NCBI GenBank assembly: GCA_964017065.1
Contig: OZ024789.1
Location: 13,012,854-13,076,853 of the forward strand
Direction of reading: 5' to 3'
DNA: 64,000 nt
Source of the DNA: Haliclona indistincta
Lineage: Eukaryota > Porifera > Demospongiae > Haplosclerida > Chalinidae
Shown: in pieces, positions 51,156 to 62,442 of the stretch
Layout of the letters: each line of letters opens with the position of its first letter
How positions within the stretch are numbered: the first letter of the stretch is position 1
Notes under the pieces: model-generated
Database searches by the model: none
Told to the model about the DNA's origin: nothing
Seen by the model: the letters and a program-made list of their open reading frames with translations, nothing else
Program-made: the position numbers and the translations under genes

Positions 51156-51951
51156 ACACCTATAGTAGCACTATATAATTAATATTATTTTTTAACAAAC
51201 AAAAATAATTGTTTCCGTGAATACAGTAAAAACTGGCTCCGCTAACTGTAAAGAACGGAGTAGACGCCATGGTAGTACGGAGTTATTACGGGAAGAAAAC
51301 GGGTAAATGAACGGTGCTCCCGTTCCCAAGTGTTCCCATTCGGTGTAAAACGAACCCCGTGAATACAAATAACGGGAATCCGTTTTTATTCCGCATTACT
51401 GCAAAAACGGCGCCCGTTCGATAAGGTTACGGGATCCGTACTATACTACGACAGTTTCCCTGTGTTGTTTTCTCGTTCATCCCTACATAGGGAGTCACTA
51501 CCGTGCCTCCCTAATACCTCATGAGCTAGCGCTACATCAAAGGGAAATATTCATATCATAGTTTAAAGTGAACTGTTTATTTATTCAGTGATCAAATTGA
51601 TGTGCATATTATACACAGTAGTAGATTCACTGCAGATGCATTTTCTCCATAAAGTGTGTTTAGCAGTATATTTGCAGTGCCAAACATCCTCCAACTAATT
51701 GTAGCTGTGGGCTGACTTAAAAAAATATTTTTAGCTGTAAAATTTTCCAGCATTTTTCACTACCTCTTGTTTGTCAGTGCCTGCCAATCTTCCTGAAAAA
51801 TTATGTTCCTACATGCACTGTGCAAAGATGAAGCAAGCTTCCTAATGTTGCTTGAGTTCATGAGAAACCTTTGATGCTTAGAAACATGATATAGTCAAAT
51901 GCCCAATGCCGAGAAATGATGTCATGTGTACCGGAACTATTCTCTTGTGGT

Positions 51952-51958
51952 TATAAAA
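51952..51958 (+). promoter_or_regulatory. TATA box of the propeller gene, copy 1
   Basis: TATAAAA lies within TCTTGTGGTTATAAAAG, 79 bp before the ATG. The same block precedes the paralogue (53,893-53,899) and both copies in the second duplication (60,104-60,110 and 62,045-62,051). TGTCATGTNTACCG is also conserved 20-25 bp upstream. Confidence 0.75.
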
Positions 51959-52036
51959 GACAGGGTTTCCTTGAGTGAGTTGTGATCTTTACAGGCTGCT
52001 GAGAGCAAATCATTATCTTCACTCAGTCCCATCACG

Positions 52037-52966
52037 ATGGTTCAGCTGTTTGCTACTGTGCTTCTTTGTCTGGTCACTTGTGCTGTACTCGCACATTCGC
52101 TGCCTTACCCTGATATTGCTGACCCTACTGGTGTCATGATTGATCGAGATCATGATGATTCTATCAACATAACGGTACCAGTAATACCGTGTTCTGGTGA
52201 CTATTCCAGAATGAGTATTCAAAACGCAAGAATGCAGCCCCTGCAAATTTTTAGGCCATTTGCTATTTGTGTCAGATTTGACGGATTCTTTGTCGCTACT
52301 ATCCTAGCATTTAATGTTCGAAATGTGTTCCTTTTTGACCCGAATGGAAATATTTTCTCCCGCATTACTTTACCTCCAGGTACAAGTCCGGGCACTGGGT
52401 GTGCTTTTAATTTCAGAAATTTGTTCTATTCTGCTGGCAATAAAATCTTGCAGTTTACGAGTGATGGAAGATATCAAAGAGTTTTTAAACAAGGTCATTC
52501 ATTCTATCGTCTGGCTACACAAGGCACCAACGCACTGTATGCATCTGTTCTTAATTCGAATCAAATCTTCATGTATGATCCTACTAATGATGGTTATGAG
52601 AACTCTTTCCGTATACAAAGTCAGTATGCACTTGGAATGGCGTTTGCATTTGGATACCTGCATGTAACTACTTTTAGTAACGTTGTGGAAATTGTCAGAG
52701 CTGGAGGACAACCAGTCAAACGGTTAGCATATCCTTTACTTAGACGAGGTTTGGGTATTGAAACGGACAGCAAGGGAAATACAATGATAACTGATTATGT
52801 CGATCATCGTGTCCTTATCTACAGTACAGCCATCCCTATAAATCGATTTCCTAACTTGATTCGCACAATAGATGGGTTCAGTAATCCGACTGACGTTGCT
52901 TTGAGTTTCCAGTGCAGCTTCCTGATGGTGGCTGATGAGGGCCGCAATCTACTCTACCGGCTGTGA
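52037..52966 (+). CDS. Secreted beta-propeller-like (NHL/SMP-30-like) protein, copy 1
   Basis: This is an intronless 309-residue ORF. The signal peptide MVQLFATVLLCLVTCAVLAH is followed by a short acidic stretch (DIADPTGVMIDRDHDD) and a body of repeated beta-strand blades with the pattern hydrophobic-FDPNGN / FTSDGR / YDPTND / TDSKGN, typical of NHL-like propellers. NITV is an N-glycosylation site. It ends SFLMVADEGRNLLYRL. A specific function cannot be assigned; a six-bladed secreted or extracellular propeller is the best structural guess. It has its own TATA box, unlike the housekeeping genes upstream. Single-exon structure and tandem paralogue suggest a lineage-specific family. Confidence 0.75.
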   Translation: MVQLFATVLLCLVTCAVLAHSLPYPDIADPTGVMIDRDHDDSINITVPVIPCSGDYSRMSIQNARMQPLQIFRPFAICVRFDGFFVATILAFNVRNVFLFDPNGNIFSRITLPPGTSPGTGCAFNFRNLFYSAGNKILQFTSDGRYQRVFKQGHSFYRLATQGTNALYASVLNSNQIFMYDPTNDGYENSFRIQSQYALGMAFAFGYLHVTTFSNVVEIVRAGGQPVKRLAYPLLRRGLGIETDSKGNTMITDYVDHRVLIYSTAIPINRFPNLIRTIDGFSNPTDVALSFQCSFLMVADEGRNLLYRL

Positions 52967-53949
52967 GCAACATGCAGTTGGAGAGAGCATGCAACTGTGT
53001 TGAACAGACAAATAGCTTAGGACAGTTTAGTCTGCATTAGTCTGCAGAACAATGCATACACTTAGTTTAGTTATAACAACCTTCAATAGTAAATTTTCAA
53101 TTTTTGAATTTTGGCTATTAATTTTGCGCCGATATGGATTGCATTACATTAGGCAATGTTGATCGGTTGCAGTGCTGACACGATTTTGCTAAGTGCTTGT
53201 GCATCTCTCTGCTTTCATTTTTATCACTTGTCCCAGAATGAACATTCTTGTTTGTGGTTTAGCATTTGATAGAACTTGCTGCTATCGTATTGTTTAGCAC
53301 ATGCGTTTCAGCAAGAAAATATGCGCTTATAAACGGGAGTTACGATTAAAACACGAAGCTCTCGACGGCATACAATCAGCAAACTGTGCTAGCTGTGCTG
53401 CAAACTGATGCTTATTTATCCCTGAAGGCTCACAGCATACTTACACCGAACGCGCTCTCTTAAGTAGCACGCGAGTGTTTCACTGGTCGGCATATGCACC
53501 TAACAGTGTGTGTGTGCGCCAAACAACCGGTGTCTATGGTATTAATACTTGATTTAGATCAGTGAAATTATTGCTAAATAGAAACAACAGCACATTGTCT
53601 GTAATTCCCTGCCCATTCGACTGAACTCCTGAATGAATTATAGATCATTAGAATATGTTCTGAGTTGTTCAGCTTACATATTTTAGCTGTCAAGTTTTTC
53701 AGCATTTTCACTACCTCTTGATTGTCAGTAGCTGCTAAAAATTCTTTCTTCATAATCAAGCTACCTACATGTAGAGTAAATAGAAAGACATGATTTCTAA
53801 TGTAAACACATGTTTTCTGCAGCATGCATAGCTCATGGAAAGTGTTTATTGCGTAATAAAGTGTCATGTTTACCGAAATATTCTCTTGTGGTTATAAAAG
53901 GCACAAGATTGCTAGAGTGAGTTGTGATCTTTACTCAACTCGCTCAACC
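52967..53949. other. Spacer between the propeller gene and its paralogue
   Basis: AT-rich non-coding sequence. The last 250 bp (from about 53,690) is a diverged copy of the propeller gene's promoter region (TTTTCAGCATTTTCACTACCTC, TGTCAGT, TTATAAAAGGCAC), so the two genes arose by duplication including the promoter. I see no other feature. Confidence 0.6.
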
Positions 53950-54290
53950 ATGCTGTGTGCTACCGTGCTTCTTTGTCTGGTCGCTAGTGCTATGTGCACA
54001 CACTCGCTATCTATTCCTGATCCTGCTGACCCTACTGATAACACGATTGATGCTGATTCTATCAATGATGAACTGATCGATGATTCTATTGATAAAGTGA
54101 TTGATGGTTCTGTCAATGATACGTTGAGCTGAGTATCAGACATACCAACATGTTCTCCTATCTACGCTACTATGAGTATAGCAAACCGAAAAATTACCCA
54201 AACTATTACTTCCCAGCCTCACGCTATTTGTGTCAGAACATTGCTACTAATTGATATTACATATTATAATAATTGATAATACAAATTTTG
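53950..54290 (+). pseudogene. Truncated paralogue of the propeller gene, copy 1
   Basis: ATG at 53,950 opens MLCATVLLCLVASAMCTHSL, PDPADPTDN and a longer Asp-rich segment, ending at TGA 54,130-54,132 (60 residues). The same frame beyond the stop still resembles the intact gene (VSDIPTCSPIYATMSIANRK ... HAICVRTLLLI), so the TGA is a nonsense change and the body is lost where AT-rich sequence and satellite begin. It could also make a small secreted acidic peptide, because the promoter and signal peptide are intact. Confidence 0.65.
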
Positions 54291-54379
54291 TTCATTAGCT
54301 ATTAGCTATTTTATGTGCTCCTTGCATTTCATGCATAATTGTAAAAAAAAACAAAAAAAAACAGTGCTTCATCTCAATG

Positions 54380-55793
54380 CAATTAGCAATGCAGTATTCA
54401 GACTGGCGTACGCGTAGAACTTTTTGAGTGACTCAACACTTCCAAAAGCAGATTCGCTCCACTCTACTATGCACAATCTATTGTCTAAACTACTTTGCTA
54501 AGATGTTGAGTGCCCCACAGTTCTACATGGAAAGCAATAGTGCTTCTAATTGATATTCATTCCAATGCAATTTGCATTGCAGAATTCAGACTGGCGTAGA
54601 AGTTTGTTGAGTGACTCAACAACTCCAAAAGCAGATTTGTTCCACTCTACTATGCAGAATCTATTGTCTAGACTACTTTGCTAAGATGTTGAGTGCCCCA
54701 CAGTTCTACATGGAAAGCAATAGTGCTTCTAATTGATATTCATTCCAATGCAATTTGCATTGCAGAATTCAGACTGGCGTAGAATTTTGTTGAGTGACTC
54801 AACAACTCCAAAAGCAAATTTGTTCCACTCTACTATGCAGAATCTATTGTCTAGACTACTTTGCTAAGATGTTGAGTGCCCCACAGTTCTACATGGAAAG
54901 CAATAGTGCTTCTAATTGATATTCATTCCAATGCAATTTGCATTGCAGAATTCAGACTGGCGTAGAAGTTTGTTGAGTGACTCAACAACTCCAAAAGCAG
55001 ATTTGTTCCACTCTACTATGCAGAATCTATTGTCTAGACTACTTTGCTAAGATGTTGAGTGCCCCACAGTTCTACATGGAAAGCAATAGTGCTTCTAATT
55101 GATATTCATTCCAATGCAATTTGCATTGCAGAATTCAGACTGGCGTAGAAGTTTGTTGAGTGACTCTACAACTCCAAAAGCAGATTTGTTCCACTCTACT
55201 ATGCAGAATCTATTGTCTAGACTACTTTGCTAAGATGTTGAGTGCCCCACAGTTCTACATGGAAAGCAATAGTGCTTCTAATTGATATTCATTCCAATGC
55301 AATTTGCATTGCAGAATTCAGACTGGCGTAGAAGTTTGTTGAGTGACTCAACAACTCCAAAAGCAGATTTGTTCCACTCTACTATGCAGAATCTATTGTC
55401 TAGACTACTTTGCTAAGATGTTGAGTGCCCCACAGTTCTACATGGAAAGCAATAGTGCTTCTAATTGATATTCATTCCAATGCAATTTGCATTGAAGAAT
55501 TCAGACTGGCGTAGAAGTTTGTTGAGTGACTCAACAACTCCAAAAGCAGATTTGTTCCACTCTACTATGCAGAATCTATTGTCTAGACTACTTTGCTAAG
55601 ATTTTGAGTGCCCCACAGTTCTACATGGAAAGCAATAGTGCTTCTAATTGATATTCATTCCAATGCAATTTGCATTGCAGAATTCAGACTGGCGTAGAAG
55701 TTTGTTGAGTGACTCAACAACTCCAAAAGCAGATTTGTTCCACTCTACTATTATGCAGAATCTATTGTCTAGACTACTTTGCTAAGATGTTGA
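54380..55793. repeat. 183-bp satellite, array 1
   Basis: About 7.5 head-to-tail copies at 183-bp spacing (unit starts at 54,541, 54,724, 54,907, 55,090 and so on) with over 95 percent identity. Each has two near-perfect palindromes, CAATGCAATTTGCATTG and GTTGAGTGACTCAAC, the latter an AP-1-like site. The array ends abruptly at 55,793 next to TSC2 intron sequence. Confidence 0.95.
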
Positions 55794-55859
55794 CCGTCTA
55801 TCTGTCTATGTATTTGTCAGTCTCTCTGTCTTCTCACTACCTCTCATTTCTCCTCACAG

Positions 55860-56038
55860 GCTCCTACCTCATATACTCTACAGGATGGGTCAGGTAGCTG
55901 CCACGCCCTCCATGGCTATATACCTGTGCTGGAGTTCCTCTCCTCTATCATACCTCTCCCTCGTCTCTACAATGGCTTTGTGGAGCAGCAGTATCTCAGT
56001 GTCTTTGCTATAGCTCTTAACTACGCCAATACCTCAAA
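55860..56038 (+). CDS. TSC2: TSC2 (tuberin) exon, upstream of the duplicated exons
   Basis: Tuberin is the GTPase-activating partner of TSC1 that restrains Rheb and mTORC1. An acceptor (TCCTCACAG) precedes the exon. It encodes GYIPVLEFLSSIIPLPRLYN, VEQQYLSVFAIALNYANTS and ends in phase 2 (AA|GTGAGC). Joining to the exon at 57,855 restores AAG and gives NTSKYNTYVVVMAHWVIALW, which lines up with the mid-region of human tuberin (SKFNQYIVCLAHHVIAMWF). The remaining TSC2 exons are not in the window, so this is a gene fragment as seen. A satellite array lies in the intron just upstream. Confidence 0.85.
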
Positions 56039-56185
56039 GTGAGCTGCGAATCAACTCATTTAAATATGTCAGTTTTAACTGGTTATTACATATTTTTCCT
56101 ACCATAGGCAGCATATTTTTGTGAGCATAGTAGTTGTGAGTTAAATTTTGTGTGGTTTAATTTTCATGGTAGGGGTTTTTGCCTA

Positions 56186-56660
56186 TTAGGGAGACACGGT
56201 AGTGTCTCCCTATGTAGGGATGAACGAGAAAACAAGATGGCGGCTACATACAATGTATTAGCGTTCAAGCGCTGATATTTCGCCTGGTGTTGAATTTTAG
56301 ACGTCTTTAGACACTTAGATCTGCTCTCTGGCGTTGCCCCATCTTACAGTAGCAAGGAGATTGCTCGAAATTGTTACTAAAGTGACGAACCTGTAAACGG
56401 TGAAAATCGAGTTTCGTCATCTTCGTTTTCTTCTTTCTTCTTTCTTCTTTCTTCAACTCGCCTAGCGCCTTTACGCGAGCAGTGCCGAGACCAAAACATC
56501 CACGAACAGTCGTGAAATTCTCCTGGCATGTGCCTTTTGAGCTTTGTTTTTAGCGTAACGGCGATCTAAGTTCCGCGATTTCTCGATCGTGATCCATTGT
56601 CAGCTTAGTGTTAGACCAGAGTTGTGATTGCGCAATACGCACGTGACCAGCAATGGGTAG
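56186..56660. repeat. Left arm of a long inverted repeat around TSC2 exons
   Basis: The outer end TTAGGGAGACACGGTAGTG followed by CTCCCTATGTAGGGATGAAC pairs with the reverse complement of about 59,155-59,670. The two are roughly 85-90 percent similar over about 430 bp, differing in a GAAA-type repeat and small deletions. Weaker pairing continues inward to the two M MITEs. Bordering TA on both sides may be a target duplication. Confidence 0.85.
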
Positions 56661-59352
56661 TGCACGTGACCAAGCAGCTAAAGTATCGCTGCGCCGTGTG
56701 GATGATTGGATCACTATCACGGAGAACACACACCCGGCATTTGTCTGGAGTCTTCGAAGAACGGTAAGCTCGTGTATGATCGCCATTCTGCACTTGCCAG
56801 ATAGTTATAACCGCCGTGTAGATCTACAAGCAAGTGTGGGCGGGGCTCGTATGCACTGCATACATGCGTAGGCGACTAGGCAGACCTGATACTAGGCAGA
56901 CCTGATATATGATTTTAGCTACAAGTTTAAGAAAAGCCATCAACAACAGGAATACTAAACTAATGGTGGAAACAAAGACTTCTCCGTACATGCATGATAT
57001 TGAACTGCACTTCACTAAAAAGAAAAAAGGACACAAACAAGAAATTAAAAAGATTTCTATCGAAATCAAAAGGATGTAGTGATGAAGAAATCTACCACTG
57101 GTTCACAATGTAAACCAACAAGGAACAAGCATAGAATGGTAACACGATTGACTTGCTAACAGACCATAGATCCCTACATCTGTGGCTGTACATAAGATCA
57201 ATATTTTGTCACAAGCTGAATTCTATTCAAAGTGTCTGTCAACAGTAAATAGCTTAACTAGCTATAGTCTGGCCACAGCAGCCACTGATGTAGGGATCTA
57301 TGGTCTGTTAGCTAGTCAATCGTGTTACCATTCTATGCTTGTTCCTTGTTGGTTTACATTGTGAACCAGTGGTAGATTTCTTCATCACTACATCCTTTTG
57401 ATTTCGATAGAAATCTTTTTAATTTCTTGTACTGTCAGTGATACTATATTAAATTTTGGATTGTACTGATTTTCGTGGGTAAGGTTACCCTCAAAATATA
57501 ATCTTCACAAAATGAGTGCTTCTATGGTATAGTTGCTAACCAGGCTATCTTAATATTATTATTATTTAAAGCTTGTTTTACTGAACTGTGCTGACAGAGT
57601 TATAAGCACCAGTGTAAACACTTCTATGCTGCTGAGTGCTGACCATCAAGCATGAATGACCACCCCAAGCATTAATGTCTCAGTCTACACGAATGTGTGA
57701 AAGGTACCCATGCATTTTTATAGAAATTGTGAATTAAAAATTGGACAAAAAGCTAAATATATCAAAATTTTCCATGTTTACTATAATTATGTTATTGAAA
57801 GCTCTATCTAGTGCATAATTTTAATTTGTATGCTTTTGTGTCATTTTTTTTCAGGTATAATACGTATGTTGTGGTTATGGCTCACTGGGTGATAGCACTC
57901 TGGTTCATACGCTGTCGATACCAGCATCGCATGGCTGTAGCTAAATACATCACTAAGGTGGGTCAGATAAGAGATGCTTCTACTAGCTGCTTATTGTTGT
58001 GTGCTCTCGGTTTTGTTGTGCAGTCGCTGTCTACTCTGTTGTCAGTCAGTCAAGAGCAAGCCAGTGTCCGCCAGCGTATGGGCTCCTTCACTCACCCCAC
58101 TCCATCATCAGCTGCACCTACTCCACATGCAGGTGAGCAGCTGTACGATGCTAATAGTAGTTTACAGTTAGGTATTTTATACCGGCAAGGAGGTTTCACT
58201 TTGGGAACCACGAATGAAGCTTGAGGTTCCAAATTTTGTAATACTGACTAAAAGGTGTAAAACCACTTCAAACTATGATCTTATAACTTACTTGGAAGCA
58301 GGTAGACTCTGTAGCTACCTGGATCGGCGCAAACCTTGCTGCAATAAGTGTTGCATTGTTTGGTGTGATTGTTGTCATGCATGCATGTTGCTAACACCAG
58401 ATTACAGTATTACACATAGTTGGACAAGAAAATGAAAAGATTTCTAATGAAATCAGAAGGATGTAGGGATAAAGAAATCTGCTACTGGTCCACAATGTAA
58501 ACCAACAAGGAACTAGCTTGGAATGGTAACACGATTGACTTGCTAACAGACCATAGATCCCTACATCAGTGGCTGCTGTGGCAGTTCAGCTAGTTGCTGT
58601 TGACTGACACCTAACATGCATTGAATTGAATTCAGCTTGTGACAAAATATTGTATAATCAAAATATTACGTACAGCCACTGATGTAGGGATCTATGGTCT
58701 GTTAGCAAGTCAATCGTGTTACCATTCCAAGCTAGTTCCTTATTGGTCAGTTTACATTGTGGACCAGTAGCAGATTTCTTTATCCCTACATCCTTCTGAT
58801 TTCATTAGAAATCTTTTCATTTTCTTGTTTGTGTCCTTTTTTCTTTAATGAGTTTCAAATTTTGGTGCAGTTCGGCAAGATCATGCACCTCTTTGTTTCC
58901 ACCATTAGTTTCGTTTGCTGTTGGTGAAAAAATTTTTATGTGAGCTGTAGCTCATAATTATTATTCATAAATGCATGCTGCACAGCATACGAGCCCCATC
59001 CACTCTGGATTAGAAAATTCTGTACGGCTGTGGCAAGCAGTAGAACGATGATATTACACGAGGTTACTCGGTGAGTTGTTCGTGGAAGACTTCAGACGCC
59101 AATATGCGCTCTCCATACGGCGATACTGATTACTCTAATGAATTCGTGTGGTTGCATTGGTCACGTGCGTATTGCGTAATCACAATAATGGCGTCTAACA
59201 CTTAGCTGACAACTGTTCGTGATCGTGAACTCGTCAAATTTATATCGTCGTTTCGCTAAAAACTAAGTTCAAAAGGCACATGCCAGGAGAATTTCACGAC
59301 TGTTCGTGGGTGTTTTGGTCTCGGCACTGCTCGTGTAAAGGCGCTAGGCGAG

Positions 59353-59411
<59 letters not shown>

Positions 59412-59619
59412 AGAAGAAGAAAACGAAGATGATGACGAAACTCGATTTTCACCGTTTCCAGGTTCGTCACTTTAGCGATCATTTTGAGCAATCTCCTTAC
59501 TACTGTAAGATGGGGCAACGCCAGAGGGCAGATCTAAGTGTCTTTGAACGTACAAAATTCATCACCAGGCGAAATATCAGCGTTTGAACGCTAATACATT
59601 GTATGTAGCCGCCATTTTG
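56606..59619. repeat. Segmental duplication A, copy 2 (empty transposon site at its end)
   Basis: Counterpart of 44,606-47,607. Here A continues directly into B at TTG 59,617-59,619, without the 3.86-kb transposon. Confidence 0.93.
57855..58132 (+). CDS. TSC2: TSC2 (tuberin) exons, copy 2
   Basis: Exon 57,855-57,957 (acceptor TTTTTTTCAG; YNTYVVVMAHWVIALWFIRC ... AKYITK) is followed by a 66-bp intron (GTGGGTCAG...TTGTGCAG) and exon 58,024-58,132 (SLSTLLSVSQEQASVRQRMG SFTHP region), which ends CATGCAG|GTGAGC. The first exon is in phase with 55,860-56,038. FITKGL followed by a Ser-rich segment is the order in human tuberin near the Akt-regulated region. No later TSC2 exon is recognisable before the window ends, so the gene is incomplete here. 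Confidence 0.82.
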
Positions 59620-59670
59620 TTTTCTCGTTCATCCCTACATAGGGAGTCACTACCGTGCCTCCCTAATACC
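59155..59670. repeat. Right arm of the long inverted repeat
   Basis: Reverse-complement partner of 56,186-56,660, including the (GAAA)n tract at about 59,357-59,412 and the terminus CACTACCGTGCCTCCCTAA. In copy 1 this arm is interrupted by the 3.86-kb transposon and resumes at 51,468-51,516. Confidence 0.85.
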
Positions 59671-60188
59671 TCATGAGCTAGCGCTACATCAAAGGGAAAT
59701 ATTCATATCATAGTTTAAAGTGAACTGTTTATTTATTCAGTGATCAAATTGATGTGCATATTATACACAGTAGTAGATTCACTGCAGATGCATTTTCTCC
59801 ATAAAGTGTGTTTAGCAGTATATTTGCAGTGCCAAACATCCTCCAACTAATTGTAGCTGTGGGCTGACTTAAAAAAATATTTTTAGCTGTAAAATTTTCC
59901 AGCATTTTTCACTACCTCTTGTTTGTCAGTGCCTGCCAATCTTCCTGAAAAATTATGTTCCTACATGCACTGTGCAAAGATGAAGCAAGCTTCCTAATGT
60001 TGCTTGAGTTCATGAGAAACCTTTGATGCTTAGAAACATGATATAGTCAAATGCCCAATGCCGAGAAATGATGTCATGTGTACCGGAACTATTCTCTTGT
60101 GGTTATAAAAGACAGGGTTTCCTTGAGTGAGTTGTGATCTTTACAGGCTGCTGAGAGCAAATCATTATCTTCACTCAGTCCCATCACG

Positions 60189-61118
60189 ATGGTTCAGCTG
60201 TTTGCTACTGTGCTTCTTTGTCTGGTCACTTGTGCTGTACTCGCACATTCGCTGCCTTACCCTGATATTGCTGACCCTACTGGTGTCATGATTGATCGAG
60301 ATCATGATGATTCTATCAACATAACGGTACCAGTAATACCGTGTTCTGGTGACTATTCCAGAATGAGTATTCAAAACGCAAGAATGCAGCCCCTGCAAAT
60401 TTTTAGGCCATTTGCTATTTGTGTCAGATTTGACGGATTCTTTGTCGCTACTATCCTAGCATTTAATGTTCGGAATGTGTTCCTTTTTGACCCGAATGGA
60501 AATATTTTCTCCCGCATTACTTTACCTCCAGGTACAAGTCCGGGCACTGGGTGTGCTTTTAATTTCAGAAATTTGTTCTATTCTGCTGGCAATAAAATCT
60601 TGCAGTTTACGAGTGATGGAAGATATCAAAGAGTTTTTAAACAAGGTCATTCATTCTATCGTCTGGCTACACAAGGCACCAACGCACTGTATGCATCTGT
60701 TCTTAATTCGAATCAAATCTTCATGTATGATCCTACTAATGATGGTTATGAGAACTCTTTCCGTATACAAAGTCAGTATGCACTTGGAATGGCGTTTGCA
60801 TTTGGATACCTGCATGTAACTACTTTTAGTAACGTTGTGGAAATTGTCAGAGCTGGAGGACAACCAGTCAAACGGTTAGCATATCCTTTACTTAGACGAG
60901 GTTTGGGTATTGAAACGGACAGCAAGGGAAATACAATGATAACTGATTATGTCGATCATCGTGTCCTTATCTACAGTACAGCCATCCCTATAAATCGATT
61001 TCCTAACTTGATTCGCACAATAGATGGGTTCAGTAATCCGACTGACGTTGCTTTGAGTTTCCAGTGCAGCTTCCTGATGGTGGCTGATGAGGGCCGCAAT
61101 CTACTCTACCGGCTGTGA
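60189..61118 (+). CDS. Secreted beta-propeller-like protein, copy 2
   Basis: The predicted protein is identical to that of 52,037-52,966 (309 residues), with the same TATA box and 5' region. The near-absence of even silent differences means a very recent duplication, gene conversion, or two alleles assembled in tandem. Confidence 0.75.
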   Translation: MVQLFATVLLCLVTCAVLAHSLPYPDIADPTGVMIDRDHDDSINITVPVIPCSGDYSRMSIQNARMQPLQIFRPFAICVRFDGFFVATILAFNVRNVFLFDPNGNIFSRITLPPGTSPGTGCAFNFRNLFYSAGNKILQFTSDGRYQRVFKQGHSFYRLATQGTNALYASVLNSNQIFMYDPTNDGYENSFRIQSQYALGMAFAFGYLHVTTFSNVVEIVRAGGQPVKRLAYPLLRRGLGIETDSKGNTMITDYVDHRVLIYSTAIPINRFPNLIRTIDGFSNPTDVALSFQCSFLMVADEGRNLLYRL

Positions 61119-62101
61119 GCAACATGCAGTTGGAGAGAGCATGCAACTGTGTTGAACAGACAAATAGCTTAGGACAGTTTAGTCTGCATTAGTCTGCAGA
61201 ACAATGCATACACTTAGTTTAGTTATAACAACCTTCAATAGTAAATTTTCAATTTTTGAATTTTGGCTATTAATTTTGCGCCGATATGGATTGCATTACA
61301 TTAGGCAATGTTGATCGGTTGCAGTGCTGACACGATTTTGCTAAGTGCTTGTGCATCTCTCTGCTTTCATTTTTATCACTTGTCCCAGAATGAACATTCT
61401 TGTTTGTGGTTTAGCATTTGATAGAACTTGCTGCTATCGTATTGTTTAGCACATGCGTTTCAGCAAGAAAATATGCGCTTATAAACGGGAGTTACGATTA
61501 AAACACGAAGCTCTCGACGGCATACAATCAGCAAACTGTGCTAGCTGTGCTGCAAACTGATGCTTATTTATCCCTGAAGGCTCACAGCATACTTACACCG
61601 AACGCGCTCTCTTAAGTAGCACGCGAGTGTTTCACTGGTCGGCATATGCACCTAACAGTGTGTGTGTGCGCCAAACAACCGGTGTCTATGGTATTAATAC
61701 TTGATTTAGATCAGTGAAATTATTGCTAAATAGAAACAACAGCACATTGTCTGTAATTCCCTGCCCATTCGACTGAACTCCTGAATGAATTATAGATCAT
61801 TAGAATATGTTCTGAGTTGTTCAGCTTACATATTTTAGCTGTCAAGTTTTTCAGCATTTTCACTACCTCTTGATTGTCAGTAGCTGCTAAAAATTCTTTC
61901 TTCATAATCAAGCTACCTACATGTAGAGTAAATAGAAAGACATGATTTCTAATGTAAACACATGTTTTCTGCAGCATGCATAGCTCATGGAAAGTGTTTA
62001 TTGCGTAATAAAGTGTCATGTTTACCGAAATATTCTCTTGTGGTTATAAAAGGCACAAGATTGCTAGAGTGAGTTGTGATCTTTACTCAACTCGCTCAAC
62101 C
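61119..62101. other. Spacer, copy 2
   Basis: Same sequence as 52,967-53,949, with no separate feature. Confidence 0.6.
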
Positions 62102-62442
62102 ATGCTGTGTGCTACCGTGCTTCTTTGTCTGGTCGCTAGTGCTATGTGCACACACTCGCTATCTATTCCTGATCCTGCTGACCCTACTGATAACACGATT
62201 GATGCTGATTCTATCAATGATGAACTGATCGATGATTCTATTGATAAAGTGATTGATGGTTCTGTCAATGATACGTTGAGCTGAGTATCAGACATACCAA
62301 CATGTTCTCCTATCTACGCTACTATGAGTATAGCAAACCGAAAAATTACCCAAACTATTACTTCCCAGCCTCACGCTATTTGTGTCAGAACATTGCTACT
62401 AATTGATATTACATATTATAATAATTGATAATACAAATTTTG
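62102..62442 (+). pseudogene. Truncated paralogue of the propeller gene, copy 2
   Basis: Identical to 53,950-54,290, including the in-frame TGA (62,282-62,284). Confidence 0.65.

Larger units (their letters stand above)
47608..51464. mobile_element. 3.86-kb DNA transposon, present only in copy 1 (CACTA-like)
   Basis: The empty site in copy 2 reads GCCATTTTG|TTTTCTCG (59,611-59,627). In copy 1 the same site is split after TTG (47,605-47,607), and TTG is repeated at 51,465-51,467, so the target duplication is 3 bp. The element starts CACAGGAAAA and ends TTTCCCTGTG. Both ends have many subterminal ACGGA / CCGT motifs (AGTACGGAGTT at both). A short CAC... terminus, 3-bp duplication and subterminal repeats are features of the CACTA/EnSpm group. 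No transposase is recognisable, so it is probably non-autonomous. It contains a nested foldback element and an unusual exon-intron repeat array. Confidence 0.85.
51468..54400. repeat. Segmental duplication B, copy 1
   Basis: Nearly identical to 59,620-62,550 (offset 8152 bp). It contains the secreted propeller gene and its truncated paralogue. The only coding-region difference seen is a silent A/G change (CGA/CGG) at about 52,322 / 60,474. Confidence 0.93.

Noticed and set aside
53574..53867. Minus-strand 97-codon ORF (also 61,726-62,019)
   Set aside because: It lies over the promoter and 5' region of the truncated paralogue, has no recognisable features and no splice support.
56186..56205. 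TTAGGG at the outer end of the inverted arm as a telomere remnant
   Set aside because: A single hexamer, not tandem. It is simply the element's terminal sequence.
56653..56763. ORF MGSARDQAAKVSLRRVDDWI as the first coding exon joined to TSC2
   Set aside because: It ends in phase 0 at a good donor, but joining to 57,855 gives an immediate stop. The exon at 55,860 joins in the right phase instead. Left as an unrecognised ORF within region A.
56186..59670. A single transposon that has captured TSC2 exons
   Set aside because: The exon just outside the left arm (55,860-56,038) is the true preceding TSC2 exon and matches in phase, so repeats inserted on both sides of host exons is simpler. It remains possible for copy 1.
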